Shown: positions 17,035 to 25,579, counted from the first letter of the stretch. The stretch is DNA of 64,000 nucleotides from Leifsonia xyli (GCA_003243275.1 QFQR01000003.1:1-64000), one strand, 5' to 3'. Notes: generated from the sequence alone by a model not told the origin. A program made the numbers and translations.

Positions 17035-18504
17035 CTACTGCAAGCCGGCCGTCAGGCGCATGAGGTTGTCGACCGTCTGCACGCCGAACGACCGCTCGCG
17101 CCACTCCTCGAGCGTCAGCTCGCGGCTCACCGCACGGTAGGAGTCCTCGACCTCGCGCAACTGCGACAGGAACGGCTCCCCGTGGATCATCACCGAGATC
17201 TCCAGGTCGAGGGTGAACGAGCGCATGTCCATGTTCGAGGATCCGATGATGGCGACCTCGTCGTCGAAGGTCATGTGCTTGGCATGCAGGATGGTCGGCT
17301 TCGGGAACAGGTAGATCTTCACCCCCGCCTTCAACAGCGCCTCGTAGTAGCTGCGCTGCGCGTGGTAGACCATGAACTGGTCGCCCATCTCCGAGACGAA
17401 CAGCTCCACGTGCAGTCCCGACTGCGCGGCCGTCGTGACGGCGTAGAGCATCGAGTCGTCGGGCACGAAATAGGGGCTCACCAGGATGATGCGCTTCTGC
17501 GCGTTGTAGACGAGCGAATTGAACAGGCGCAGATTGTTCTCGACCGAGAAGCCGGGGCCGCTCGGCACCACCTGGCAGTCGAGGTGGCCGTCACCGGAGA
17601 GCCGCACGGGTGCCGCCTCGCGCACGAGCAGCTCATCCGTCTCCGAGTACCAGTCGGTCACGAAGACCGCGTCGATGCCCGCGACCACGGGGCCCTCGAA
17701 GCGCACCCAGTAGTCCTTCCAGTGCATGCCCTTCTTGTGGTTCTTCTTCTTCTGGTATGGCGTCTCGATGACGTTGAGCGAACCCGTGAAGGCGACCTGG
17801 CCGTCGACCACCATGAGCTTGCGGTGGTTGCGCAGGTCGGGACGCTGGAACTTCCCGCGCAGCGGCTGGAGCGGCAGCATGAGGTGCCACTCGATGCCGG
17901 CGCCGGTCAGGAACCTCTTCGTGCGCCGGAACCCCGGATACTGCAGGTTGCCGAGGTGGTCGAGCAGCACCCGCACCTTCACGCCGCGGCGGCGGGCATC
18001 CGCGAGCGCCTCGAAGAAGGGCCGTGTCGTCTCGTCGAGCGAGAGGATGTAGAACTCGACGTGGATGATCCGCTTCGCCGCCCGGATCTCGGCCGTCATC
18101 GCGTCGAAGGCCTCCTGGTTGTCGGCCCACATGCGCGCCGAGTTGCCGCCGACCAGCGGCATCGCACCGAGCGTGCGGTTGAGCTCGACGAGCGGCTCGA
18201 GCCACGGCGGCCAGGCGGCGTCCTTGCGCACGAGGTCGATGCCCTCGGTCGTCTCGACGATGTACTCGTTGATCTCGCGCTGCTTGCGGCGGCGACCGCG
18301 CGGCAGGCGTGCGCTGCCGAACATGAGGAAGAACAGGATGCCGAAGTACGGGATGAAGAAGATCGCCAGCAGCCAGGCCATCGCCGTCTGCGGCCTCCGG
18401 TTGCGCGGCACGACGATGAGCGCCGTGATGCGCACGCCGAGGTCGATGAGGAGGAGTCCGACGATCGTCGCGAGCGAGAGCCAGGCGGCGAGACGGTCAT
18501 CCAC
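17035..18504 (-). CDS. cls: Cardiolipin synthase, PLD family
   Basis: A 489-residue membrane enzyme that condenses phosphatidylglycerol species to cardiolipin. Two N-terminal helices (about 8-31 and 41-65, the PLDc_N domain) precede two HKD motifs: NHRKLMVVDGQVAFTGS and LHAKHMTFDDEVAIIGSSN. Length and order match bacterial Cls. The start is GTG 18504 (VDDRLAAWLSL); the ATG at 18500 is out of frame. The tail TLEEWRERSFGVQTVDNLMRL is normal for Cls. Confidence 0.95.
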   Translation of the reverse strand: MDDRLAAWLSLATIVGLLLIDLGVRITALIVVPRNRRPQTAMAWLLAIFFIPYFGILFFLMFGSARLPRGRRRKQREINEYIVETTEGIDLVRKDAAWPPWLEPLVELNRTLGAMPLVGGNSARMWADNQEAFDAMTAEIRAAKRIIHVEFYILSLDETTRPFFEALADARRRGVKVRVLLDHLGNLQYPGFRRTKRFLTGAGIEWHLMLPLQPLRGKFQRPDLRNHRKLMVVDGQVAFTGSLNVIETPYQKKKNHKKGMHWKDYWVRFEGPVVAGIDAVFVTDWYSETDELLVREAAPVRLSGDGHLDCQVVPSGPGFSVENNLRLFNSLVYNAQKRIILVSPYFVPDDSMLYAVTTAAQSGLHVELFVSEMGDQFMVYHAQRSYYEALLKAGVKIYLFPKPTILHAKHMTFDDEVAIIGSSNMDMRSFTLDLEISVMIHGEPFLSQLREVEDSYRAVSRELTLEEWRERSFGVQTVDNLMRLTAGLQ

Positions 18505-18670
18505 GCCTTCAGTCTGTCGTGCCCGGGTGCCTCAGCGCATCATGTGCGACGCGGATGTATCAGCAACCGCATCCGCCGCTCCTTACTCCGTGTGAACGAC
18601 CTCACCCCCCGGAGCTGACCCGAGCGACGGATGGCCCCCCGCCTTCCCAGATCCGTCGCGCGCTCCACTT

Positions 18671-18711
18671 CGGGCACGGGATGCGCCCCTGCATCGCGCA
18701 TCCCGTGCCCG
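18671..18711 (-). terminator. Hairpin terminator after the CHAT gene
   Basis: Perfect 16-bp inverted repeat, 18671-18686 with 18696-18711 and a 9-nt loop, starting 3 nt after the stop codon of the minus-strand CHAT gene. It probably ends the four-gene cassette. The remaining bases to the cardiolipin-synthase start (18505-18670) show no gene. Confidence 0.8.
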
Positions 18712-18713
18712 CG

Positions 18714-21191
18714 TCACCACCCGGTGCCGCGCACGAGCAGCGGCGTGCGGATGCGCGTGGCCTCGCTCGCGGCGGTCAGCGCGTCGGCGAGCCCGCGGCC
18801 GCGGGCGAGCTCGCGGTGCACGGCAGGCAGCAGCTCGTGCGCCTGCGCGTCGCCGATCGCGGCGGGCGAGGCCAGCACCGAACGCGCGCCCGCGTGCAAC
18901 CAGGCGCGCGCCATCCCGAGGGCCTCCAGCCCCCAGCGGTCGGTCGAACGGCCCAGCTCGCACGACGACATCACGATCGTCTCGGGCACCCGGGCGAGCT
19001 GGTCGATGTCGTAGCCGAACCAGGGGCCGTCGGCGAGTTCGAAGCCGGAGAACAGCGGATGCTCGGCCGAGTGCCGTCCGTGCGCCGCGATGTGCAGCAG
19101 GTCGACGCCCTCGGCGATCGTCGAGACCTCGGCGACGGTCGCGTCGGGGCGGGTCTCGCGCAGCTCGGCGCGCCACTCGGCGGCGGCGGAGGTGATCTCG
19201 TCCCGTGCGCGCGCGACCCGGGGTCCGGAGGCGAACCCGACGGCGCGCACGGTGCGCCCCGCTCCGCGCTCGTCGAGCCAGCGGCGGGCCGACTCGGCGA
19301 CGACGAGCGGACGCCCGGCGAGCCCGGGCAGCATCGTCCAGGGGATGCCGGCGAGCGCGCCCGCCGGGGTCAGCACGATGCGGTGGGCGCCGGTGAGCGC
19401 CGCCGCGAGCGGGGCGACGAGCAGGCGGTCGAGCTCGGCCAGACGGGCGGTGAGGGCGGCGTCCACCGTCTCGCGGAGCACGGCGGGCAGGGTCGCCGCG
19501 GCGATGTCGAGGTCGGCGAGGAGGCCCGCGAGCAGCTCGCGGACGCGCGCGAAGCCCAGCTCGACCACCTCGCCGCCCGGTGCGCCGCCGGGGGCGACCA
19601 CGAGCGCGGCGAGGCTGTCGTCGCTCCAGAGGTGGGCCACGAAGGCCGCGTCGTCCTCGGCGAGGGCGGCGCCGAGCTCGTCGAGCGTGACGGCGGCACC
19701 GCGTGCGCGATCGGCCGCGGCATCCGCCCAGTGCAGGCGCCGCACCCGGTTGCGCAGCGCGGCCTCGCGTGCGCGCGTCGTCGCGGTCGGCGCCTCCACC
19801 CGCTGCAGTTCGCGCAGCTCGGTGAGCGCGCCCGCGACGCGCTCGTCGCTCGGCGGCCGGAGCGGCGGGAAGCTGCCGCTCAGGGTGCGCACCCGCTCCG
19901 ACCAGTCGAGCACACGCTGCGGGTTCCCCTCGTCGAGAGCGGCCCGCACGCCGAGCACCGCGAGCCGCGAGCCGTGCACGCCTGCGCCGCTGGTCAGCTC
20001 CAGGCTCCCGAGGCTCGCCTGCCAGGTGATGATGGTCTCCACCCCGCGCGCGGCGGCGGCCAGCACCGCATCCTCGCCGCCCCGCGCACGCGCCAGCTCG
20101 GCGTCGACCTCGTCGGCGCGCACCTGCACGGCGAGGGAGTCGGACGGATGCGGCGTCACCGCCGCCCGCAGCCGCTCCGCCTCCTGCCGGTGTCCCGCGG
20201 CGAGCGCCGCGAGCGCGAGCTCGAGTCGCAGCAGGGTCGCGTCGTCGTGCCGCAGCAGCGCGTCGAGCGCGCTCGCCGTGTCGCTCGCCCGGCGCCTCAC
20301 CTCCGGCCGGGCACGCGCCGAGCGGAGGGTGCCCATCGCGGCGACCGCATCTGCACGGGTCGCCCAACTGTCGTTGCCGCGCGCGCGGAACCGTCGGGCC
20401 GCGCGCCGGGCGACCGTCGCCGCGCGCGGGGGCGCCTCGAGCAGCAGGGCGCGGGCGAGCAGCAGCTCGGCCTCCGCCTGCATCTGCCGCAGCCGCCGCG
20501 TGCCGTAGACGCGCGCGGCGTCCTCCAGCAGGCGCACGGCATCCGCGGTCATCCCGGCGGCGAGCAGCGCCTCCGCGCGGTCGCCGTCGCACACGGCGCG
20601 CATCACGGGGGAGAGTGCGCCGATCACCTCGGCCGCCTCGCCCATGGTGCGGATGGCGCGGCCGAGGTCGCCGCGCAGCATCGCCGCGTAGCCCTCGTTG
20701 CTGTGCGCCTTCGCCTCCTCGATGCGGTCGCCGGCGCTCGCGAAGGCGCTCGCGGCGCTCGCGAAGTCCCGCTCGGCGCCGTCGACATCCGAGCGGCCCA
20801 GCTTGACGAGACCGCGGTTGAGGTGCGCGCGCCCGAGACTCAGCGGGTGGGCGTCGAGCCGCTCGATCGCGAAGCCGAGATCGCGGAGGGCGTCCTCGTC
20901 GCGCCCGCGCCGCAGCTCGAGCAGACCGCGCTGGCTGGTGAGCACGGCGCGGGTCTCGGCGCGGATGCCGCCCGCGCCGAGCACCTCCGCGATCCGGGTG
21001 ATCGCGGCATCCGGTGAACCGGTCTCGGAGTCGAGATAGGCGAGGGTTCCGGCCACGAGCGCCGCGGTGTCGGGATCGGGTGCCCTGGCACCGGCGGCGA
21101 GCAGGTCGCGGCGTGCGGCGGCGTGCCGGCCCGCGTTGCCGGCTGCCACCGCGCGCGCGTAGAGCTCGGCGGCCGTGAGGCGGCCCGGCAT
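18714..21191 (-). CDS. TPR-CHAT caspase-like protease
   Basis: An 825-residue protein. Residues 1 to about 480 are alpha-helical with tetratricopeptide-like repeats (for example ALRDLGFAIERLDAHPLSLGRAHLNRGLVKLGR and AHSNEGYAAMLRGDLGRAI, taken as separate repeats), and the last 330 residues form a CHAT domain. The caspase-type dyad is visible: His704 in LLHIAAHGRHS and Cys744 in IVMSSCELG. CHAT proteases are usually activated by a partner and cut specific proteins. It is last in the cassette ECF-151aa-subtilase-CHAT; its ATG overlaps the subtilase stop as TGATG. The long open frame continuing to 22595 is in the wrong frame of the protease gene. Substrate unknown. Confidence 0.88.
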   Translation of the reverse strand: MPGRLTAAELYARAVAAGNAGRHAAARRDLLAAGARAPDPDTAALVAGTLAYLDSETGSPDAAITRIAEVLGAGGIRAETRAVLTSQRGLLELRRGRDEDALRDLGFAIERLDAHPLSLGRAHLNRGLVKLGRSDVDGAERDFASAASAFASAGDRIEEAKAHSNEGYAAMLRGDLGRAIRTMGEAAEVIGALSPVMRAVCDGDRAEALLAAGMTADAVRLLEDAARVYGTRRLRQMQAEAELLLARALLLEAPPRAATVARRAARRFRARGNDSWATRADAVAAMGTLRSARARPEVRRRASDTASALDALLRHDDATLLRLELALAALAAGHRQEAERLRAAVTPHPSDSLAVQVRADEVDAELARARGGEDAVLAAAARGVETIITWQASLGSLELTSGAGVHGSRLAVLGVRAALDEGNPQRVLDWSERVRTLSGSFPPLRPPSDERVAGALTELRELQRVEAPTATTRAREAALRNRVRRLHWADAAADRARGAAVTLDELGAALAEDDAAFVAHLWSDDSLAALVVAPGGAPGGEVVELGFARVRELLAGLLADLDIAAATLPAVLRETVDAALTARLAELDRLLVAPLAAALTGAHRIVLTPAGALAGIPWTMLPGLAGRPLVVAESARRWLDERGAGRTVRAVGFASGPRVARARDEITSAAAEWRAELRETRPDATVAEVSTIAEGVDLLHIAAHGRHSAEHPLFSGFELADGPWFGYDIDQLARVPETIVMSSCELGRSTDRWGLEALGMARAWLHAGARSVLASPAAIGDAQAHELLPAVHRELARGRGLADALTAASEATRIRTPLLVRGTGW

Positions 21192-22804
21192 CAGGGGGCG
21201 GGCCGGCGCAGGCGCTCGAGCACCGACGCCACGGCCGCGCGTGCCCGGGCGACCGTGGGCTCGCCTGGGTCGTCCTGCAGCGCAGCGGCCACCATCCCCG
21301 CGACCACGGGGGCGGCGAAGGAGGTGCCGCTCCACAGTCCGAACCCGCCGCGGTAGTCGTCGGGGTCGATCGTCTCGCGCGCGAGGCCGCCGACCGGATC
21401 GGATGCGGTGGCCTGGATGCCGCCCGCGAACGGCGAACCGGTGGCGCTCGTCGGCACGGTGCTCAGGATCGCGGCACCGGGCGCGAAGGTCTGCACCCAC
21501 GGCCCGATGTTGCTGAACAGGGCGACCGTGCCGTTGGGGTTCAGGGCGCCGACCGAGATGAGCGGCGCGCCGTCGTCGGGGTCGATCCACGGCGTGCCCC
21601 CGGCGGGGGCCGGATTCCACGGCCCGAAGGCCGCGGGGAACAGCGGCCGGTCGGTGGAGTCGTTGCCCGCCGAGCAGACCACGACGGTGCCCGCGCGGCG
21701 CAGACGCAGCAGCAGCTCCGCGACCGTGATGTCGAAGGCGCTGCGCACGGGGGTCTCGTGGTAGTACCCGAGGGAGAGGTTCAGCACGTCGAGCCGTTCG
21801 CCCGCCTCCACCCGCAGCGCGAGCCCGGCGAGGGCGTCGACGAGGCTCTGCTCCTCCCACTGCCCGTCGGATCCGGCGATCCGCACCGGGGCGATCCGGG
21901 CGTGCGGGGCCGCCTGGTGCACGAGCCCGGCGACGAAGGTGCCGTGGCCGGAGCCGTCGTCGATCATCCCGTCGAGGGGTCCGAGCTGGTCGGGCACCCG
22001 CTCGGGGTCGGTCGCCGGGTCGGTGGCGCCGAGCGAGGCGAACACGGCGGTCTCGACCACCGGGTCGAGCCACGGATGCGGACCGCATCCGGTATCGACG
22101 ATCCCGACGACCGCGTCGCCGCGCGGCTTCGCGCTGACCGAGGCCGGGTCGGGGCCGATGTAGGCGACCACCTGCCGGCCGCCGCTGCCCGCGAAGCCGT
22201 ACTCGACGCTGGGGGTGCCGCCGCCCTCGTAGGGGTTGGTCGAGTGGAACGGGTTCGTGGAGTGGAACGGGTTCGTCGAATGGAAAGGGTTCGTGGAGTG
22301 GAACGGCGCGAGGAACCCGACGTGCTCGAGGCCGACCCCCGGCAGCTCGAGCCCGCGCTCGCGGGCGAGGCTCAGCACCTCCCACGCGTCGGGGGTGGCG
22401 GATGCCGGAGTCGCCTTCACGAGCCGCAGGCGCTCGGTGCCGAGGGTTCCGGCCGCCCAGGGGTAGCGGGTGAGGCGCTCCTTGGTCACCTCGGGCGGCT
22501 CGGTGAGGGTGCGGGCGCGCCGCAAGCGGAGATCCGCGCGCTCGAGACGGCCCGGGCGGCTCGCGAAGGTGGGCGTCCCCGGTTCGAGCGCCCACCCGAG
22601 CTCCGCGACGAGCTCGGCGAGCGTCGTCCGTGCCGGATGGTCGCCCGGCAGCAGGGTCGACACCAGCAGCCGCGACGGGAGGTATCCCGTCGCGAGCGCC
22701 GGATCCCTCAGGGCGTCGTCGCGCGTCACCACGCGCACCACCCCGAGCGGCAGGTCACGCTGCGCTGCGGCGCGCCAGTCGCGCGCACTCTCGTCGGCCA
22801 TCAT
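21191..22804 (-). CDS. S8 subtilisin-like serine protease with PFHSTN repeats
   Basis: A 537-residue subtilase without a visible signal peptide. The triad is Asp237 (VVGIVDTGCG), His287 (DGSGHGTFVAG) and Ser495 (WSGTSFAAPVVAGM), with oxyanion Asn381 (CSAGNDS). A 160-residue N-terminal region precedes four exact PFHSTN hexapeptides (167-190), then YEGGG and the catalytic domain; the repeats may form a linker or cleavage site. GGGAGG lies 4 nt before ATG 22804 (a second ATG follows at once). The gene is coupled by TGATG to the CHAT gene. The lack of a signal peptide points to action inside the cell, unusual for subtilases. Confidence 0.9.
   Translation of the reverse strand: MMADESARDWRAAAQRDLPLGVVRVVTRDDALRDPALATGYLPSRLLVSTLLPGDHPARTTLAELVAELGWALEPGTPTFASRPGRLERADLRLRRARTLTEPPEVTKERLTRYPWAAGTLGTERLRLVKATPASATPDAWEVLSLARERGLELPGVGLEHVGFLAPFHSTNPFHSTNPFHSTNPFHSTNPYEGGGTPSVEYGFAGSGGRQVVAYIGPDPASVSAKPRGDAVVGIVDTGCGPHPWLDPVVETAVFASLGATDPATDPERVPDQLGPLDGMIDDGSGHGTFVAGLVHQAAPHARIAPVRIAGSDGQWEEQSLVDALAGLALRVEAGERLDVLNLSLGYYHETPVRSAFDITVAELLLRLRRAGTVVVCSAGNDSTDRPLFPAAFGPWNPAPAGGTPWIDPDDGAPLISVGALNPNGTVALFSNIGPWVQTFAPGAAILSTVPTSATGSPFAGGIQATASDPVGGLARETIDPDDYRGGFGLWSGTSFAAPVVAGMVAAALQDDPGEPTVARARAAVASVLERLRRPAP
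22233..22304. repeat. Four tandem 18-bp repeats inside the subtilase gene
   Basis: Units at 22233, 22251, 22269 and 22287 of the form GGGTTCGTGGAGTGGAAC (plus strand) differ by only one to four bases and encode PFHSTN four times on the minus strand. Copy number could vary by slippage. They lie exactly between the N-terminal domain and the catalytic domain. Confidence 0.95.
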
Positions 22805-22826
22805 CCGTCCTCCCATCCCCGCAGGG

Positions 22827-23282
22827 TCATGCGACCTCGAACTCGCCGGTCGCGCTGTAGCCGTCCTCGTCGTCCGGGTGGATGACGAGCCGGTGCATGC
22901 CCGCGGCCACCCGCGGAAACTCGAAACGCCCTTCGACGCTGATCGGGCTCGACGCGACCTCCAGGCCGCCCGCCTCCAACACCGCGCGGCCGGCCCGTGC
23001 CGGGGCGAGCCATCCGTCGATGCGGTGCCGGCCGCCGTCGGAGTCGATGCGCAGCAGCAGGGTCACGGGCGCCGCCCCGAACTCGAGGATGCGGGGCGCG
23101 GCACCGCGCGCGCCGGCCAGCACGCGGGCATCCGAGACGAGCAGCAGCTCGCGGTACTCCTCCGCGATCCGCTCGGTCTCGAGCGCCACGATCACCTCGT
23201 CGGGCAGCTCGTCGGGCATCGGGTCGCGGGCCTCCCACAGGGCGCGCAGTTCGGCGAACATTCGGGCGTCATGATCGGGCAT
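22827..23282 (-). CDS. 151-residue helical/beta protein of the sigma-subtilase-CHAT cassette
   Basis: A protein with an acidic alpha-helical first part (1-60, MFAELRALWEARDPMPDELPDEVIV split around Pro) and a second part (65-151) that reads as a beta-sandwich: FGAAPVTLLLRID, RAVLEAGGLEVASS, RFEFPRVAAGMHRLVIHPDD. No membrane segment or zinc motif is seen, so a classical membrane anti-sigma factor is unlikely. Its ATG overlaps the sigma stop (TGATG) and it lies 22 nt before the subtilase, so it is certainly part of the operon. Possible adaptor, substrate or sigma partner; function unknown. Confidence 0.75.
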   Translation of the reverse strand: MPDHDARMFAELRALWEARDPMPDELPDEVIVALETERIAEEYRELLLVSDARVLAGARGAAPRILEFGAAPVTLLLRIDSDGGRHRIDGWLAPARAGRAVLEAGGLEVASSPISVEGRFEFPRVAAGMHRLVIHPDDEDGYSATGEFEVA

Positions 23283-23890
23283 CAGGCGACCTCCCCTTCC
23301 GTGAGCAGGTGTCGGAGCTTCTCGAGGCAGCGGCCGCGGGTCGGGCCGATGCCGCCGACGGGCATCTGCAGCTCCTCGGCGAGGTGGGCGTAGTCGGGGC
23401 GCTCGGCGAACGCGACGACGCGCACGAGTCGCCGGCAGCGTTCCGAGAGCGCGGCGACGGCGCGCCACAGGCGCTCGTGCTCGAGGTTGCGCTCGGCGGT
23501 CGCGCCGGCGGCCTCGGTCGCGGTGCCGAGGCGTTCGAGCTGGTCGTCGTCGGATGCGGTGGTGCGGCCGTCGGCCTTCACGACCCGCCAGGACTCCCGT
23601 CGCGCCGTGGTGGTGAGCCACGCGACGAGAGTCCTGGAGTCGTGCACGCGGTCGCGGGAGCGCACGAGCGCGAGCCAGGTGGTCTGGATGACGTCCTGCG
23701 CTTCCTCGCGGCTGAGGCCGTAGGCGCGCACGACGTGCCAGAGCACGGGGGAGAGCAGCCGTACCAGGCCGTCCATGGCATCCGCACGCCCGCCGCGCCA
23801 GGCGTCGAAGAGCTCCGCCGCGGTCTCCCACAGCGGATCGGCCGCGCGCTCGGCGGGCCCGGGGTCGCGGACGGTCTCGCCGTCGCTCAT
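23282..23890 (-). CDS. ECF-type RNA polymerase sigma factor
   Basis: A 202-residue sigma-70-family factor. Region 2 includes VRAYGLSREEAQDVIQTTWLALV and region 4 is around LSERCRRLVRVVAFAERPDYAHLAEELQMPVGGIGPTRGRCLEKLRHLL, here given as parts of one helix-turn-helix. The order, with GGIGPTRGRCLEKL as recognition helix, matches ECF factors tied to CHAT/TPR proteins. ATG 23890 is preferred to GTG 23905 because a GTGAAGA site precedes it. It heads the operon, and no anti-sigma gene with a membrane helix is visible nearby, so its control may come from the cassette proteins. Confidence 0.88.
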   Translation of the reverse strand: MSDGETVRDPGPAERAADPLWETAAELFDAWRGGRADAMDGLVRLLSPVLWHVVRAYGLSREEAQDVIQTTWLALVRSRDRVHDSRTLVAWLTTTARRESWRVVKADGRTTASDDDQLERLGTATEAAGATAERNLEHERLWRAVAALSERCRRLVRVVAFAERPDYAHLAEELQMPVGGIGPTRGRCLEKLRHLLTEGEVA

Positions 23891-23967
23891 GGATTGAATC
23901 TTCACCGCTGGGGAAGAGTGCTCACAAGCCCCCGTTGATACATCGCGTCATGAACTCGCGCACTCCC

Positions 23968-24027
23968 TGTTGCGGTTTCGGCGCTATGTGCCCGGCGCGC
24001 GGGCAACATAGCGCCGAAAACGCAACA
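23968..24027. repeat. Long intergenic palindrome between yajQ and the sigma gene
   Basis: Arms of 22 nt (TGTTGCGGTTTCGGCGCTAT..., 23968-23989, and its complement at 24006-24027) match with one difference; the pairing extends with GCCC/GGGC and a one-base bulge, leaving a 7-nt loop. It follows the yajQ stop on the minus strand by 21 bp and may end yajQ transcription. Its sequence differs from the other two long palindromes in the window. Confidence 0.8.
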
Positions 24028-24047
24028 TCCGCGGGGTGCTCGTCGCC

Positions 24048-24536
24048 TCAGCGGAAGTTGACGAACTGCAGGGCGACGTCGAGGTCCTTGCCCTTCAGCA
24101 GCGCGATGACCGCCTGCAGGTCGTCGCGGCTCTTCGACTGCACCCGCAGCTCGTCGCCCTGGATCTGCGACTTGACCGTCTTGGGCGCCTCGTCGCGGAT
24201 GATCTTGGAGATCTTCTTCGCATCCTCGGAGGAGATCCCCTCCTTCATCTTCGCCTCGATGCGGTACTCCTTGCCGGATGCGAACGGCTCGCCCGCGTCG
24301 AGCGAACGCAGCGAGATGCCGCGCTTGATGAGCTTCTGCTCGAACACCTCGAGCACGGCCTTCGCCCGCTCCTCGGCGTTCGCCTTGATGAGGATCTTCT
24401 CGCCGGAGAACTCGATCGAGGCGCCCACGTTCTTGAAGTCGTAGCGCTGCGCGATCTCCTTCTGGGCCTGACTGAGCGCGTTCTGGGTCTCCATCGTGTC
24501 CACCTTGCTCACGATGTCGAAAGAGGAATCTGCCAT
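24048..24536 (-). CDS. yajQ: YajQ-family nucleotide-binding protein
   Basis: A 162-residue YajQ protein with the family beginning SSFDIVSKVDTMETQNALSQ, followed by DFKNVGASIEFSGEKI, EYRIEAKMKEGIS and the end DLDVALQFVNFR. Members bind cyclic di-GMP or nucleic acids in some bacteria; the role in actinobacteria is unclear. It starts at ATG 24536, divergent from the transglycosylase gene 22 bp away. Confidence 0.95.
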   Translation of the reverse strand: MADSSFDIVSKVDTMETQNALSQAQKEIAQRYDFKNVGASIEFSGEKILIKANAEERAKAVLEVFEQKLIKRGISLRSLDAGEPFASGKEYRIEAKMKEGISSEDAKKISKIIRDEAPKTVKSQIQGDELRVQSKSRDDLQAVIALLKGKDLDVALQFVNFR

Positions 24537-24558
24537 GTGGCCATGCTAGGACTTGGGC

Positions 24559-25353
24559 GTGCGCGCCCGCCTTCCGCTCCTCGGCGCGATCGTGGCGGGT
24601 CTCGTCGCGGTCGCGCTGGTCGTCGTCGGGATCATGTGGTTCCTGGGACCGCGCGGCGCCCTCGGGGGGCCCGCAGCATCCGAGGAACCGCTGCCGCGAT
24701 GGGCCCCGCCCGCTGCCGCGCCCATCGTGGCGTCGGCGGCGACGGGCCCGGGCATCGCGGGGCTCGCCGACCCGAGCTGGCTTGCCGAGACGGCGCAGGC
24801 CACCGGCATCCCGCAGCGCGCCCTCGCCGCCTACGCGGGCGCCGCCATCGTGAAGGCCGAGACGATGCCCGAGTGCGGGCTGAGCTGGGCCACGCTCGCC
24901 GGCATCGGGGCGACCGAGTCGGATCACGGGCGCCACGGCGGCTCGACCCTCGACGCGAACGGCACCGCGACGCCCGGCATCTTCGGGGTGGCGCTCAACG
25001 GCGACGGGGTGGCGCTCATCCCCGACAGCGACGGGGGTGCGATCGACGGCGACGCGGAGGCGGATCGCGCGGTCGGCCCGATGCAGCTGATCCCGGAGGC
25101 CTGGCGCAACTGGCACGTCGACGGTGGCGGCGACGGGATCGAAGACCCGCAAAACATCGACGACGCGGCGCTCGCGGCCGCCAACTACCTGTGCCGCTCG
25201 AGCACCGCGTTCGATACCGAGGACGGATGGCGCGCCGGCATCCGCTCCTACAACTCGCCCGAGGTCTACCTGGGCACGGTCGCGAAGTTCGCCATCCGCT
25301 ACGCCGCCGCGGTGTCCACGACCCCGCTCCCCGCCCCGTCCGCGTCGCGCTGA
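24559..25353 (+). CDS. Lytic murein transglycosylase (SLT domain)
   Basis: A 264-residue exported or membrane-anchored protein. An N-terminal helix (about 6-30, LLGAIVAGLVAVALVVVGIM) precedes a Pro/Ala linker and an SLT-fold domain: LAGIGATESDHGRHGG holds the likely catalytic Glu, and AVGPMQLIPEAWRNW and AAANYLCRSS are typical downstream motifs. It cleaves peptidoglycan glycan strands. GTG 24559 (AGG 8 nt upstream) is preferred to TTG 24553. A tRNA-Tyr gene follows 126 bp downstream. Confidence 0.88.
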   Translation: MRARLPLLGAIVAGLVAVALVVVGIMWFLGPRGALGGPAASEEPLPRWAPPAAAPIVASAATGPGIAGLADPSWLAETAQATGIPQRALAAYAGAAIVKAETMPECGLSWATLAGIGATESDHGRHGGSTLDANGTATPGIFGVALNGDGVALIPDSDGGAIDGDAEADRAVGPMQLIPEAWRNWHVDGGGDGIEDPQNIDDAALAAANYLCRSSTAFDTEDGWRAGIRSYNSPEVYLGTVAKFAIRYAAAVSTTPLPAPSASR

Positions 25354-25479
25354 CCCGTCTCGGAGTCTGCCGTGGTGCACGACGGCCGGTCTCGGAGGCC
25401 GTGGTCTCGCGGGCGCGCGCGACCTTGTATCCTTGTCAGGCGCGAGCGGTTGGTGACTACACGAGTCGAGCGTGCACCT

Positions 25480-25561
25480 GGCGGGTTACCCAAGCGGCCA
25501 AAGGGATCTGACTGTAAATCAGACTGCTCTGCATTCGGGGGTTCGAATCCCTCACCCGCCA
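25480..25561 (+). tRNA. tRNA-Tyr (GTA)
   Basis: The acceptor arms GGCGGGT (25480-25486) and ACCCGCC (25554-25560) pair over 7 bp, discriminator A. The anticodon loop reads CTGTAAA with GTA, and a long variable arm (type II tRNA) fits tyrosine. The T arm GGGGGTTCGAATCCC is canonical. CCA is not fully encoded (ACC follows). Confidence 0.95.
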
Positions 25562-25579
25562 CCCAGCTCCAACGTTCAG

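Noticed and set aside
17182..18618. Plus-strand open frame over cardiolipin synthase
   Set aside because: Antisense shadow; the minus strand has both HKD motifs.
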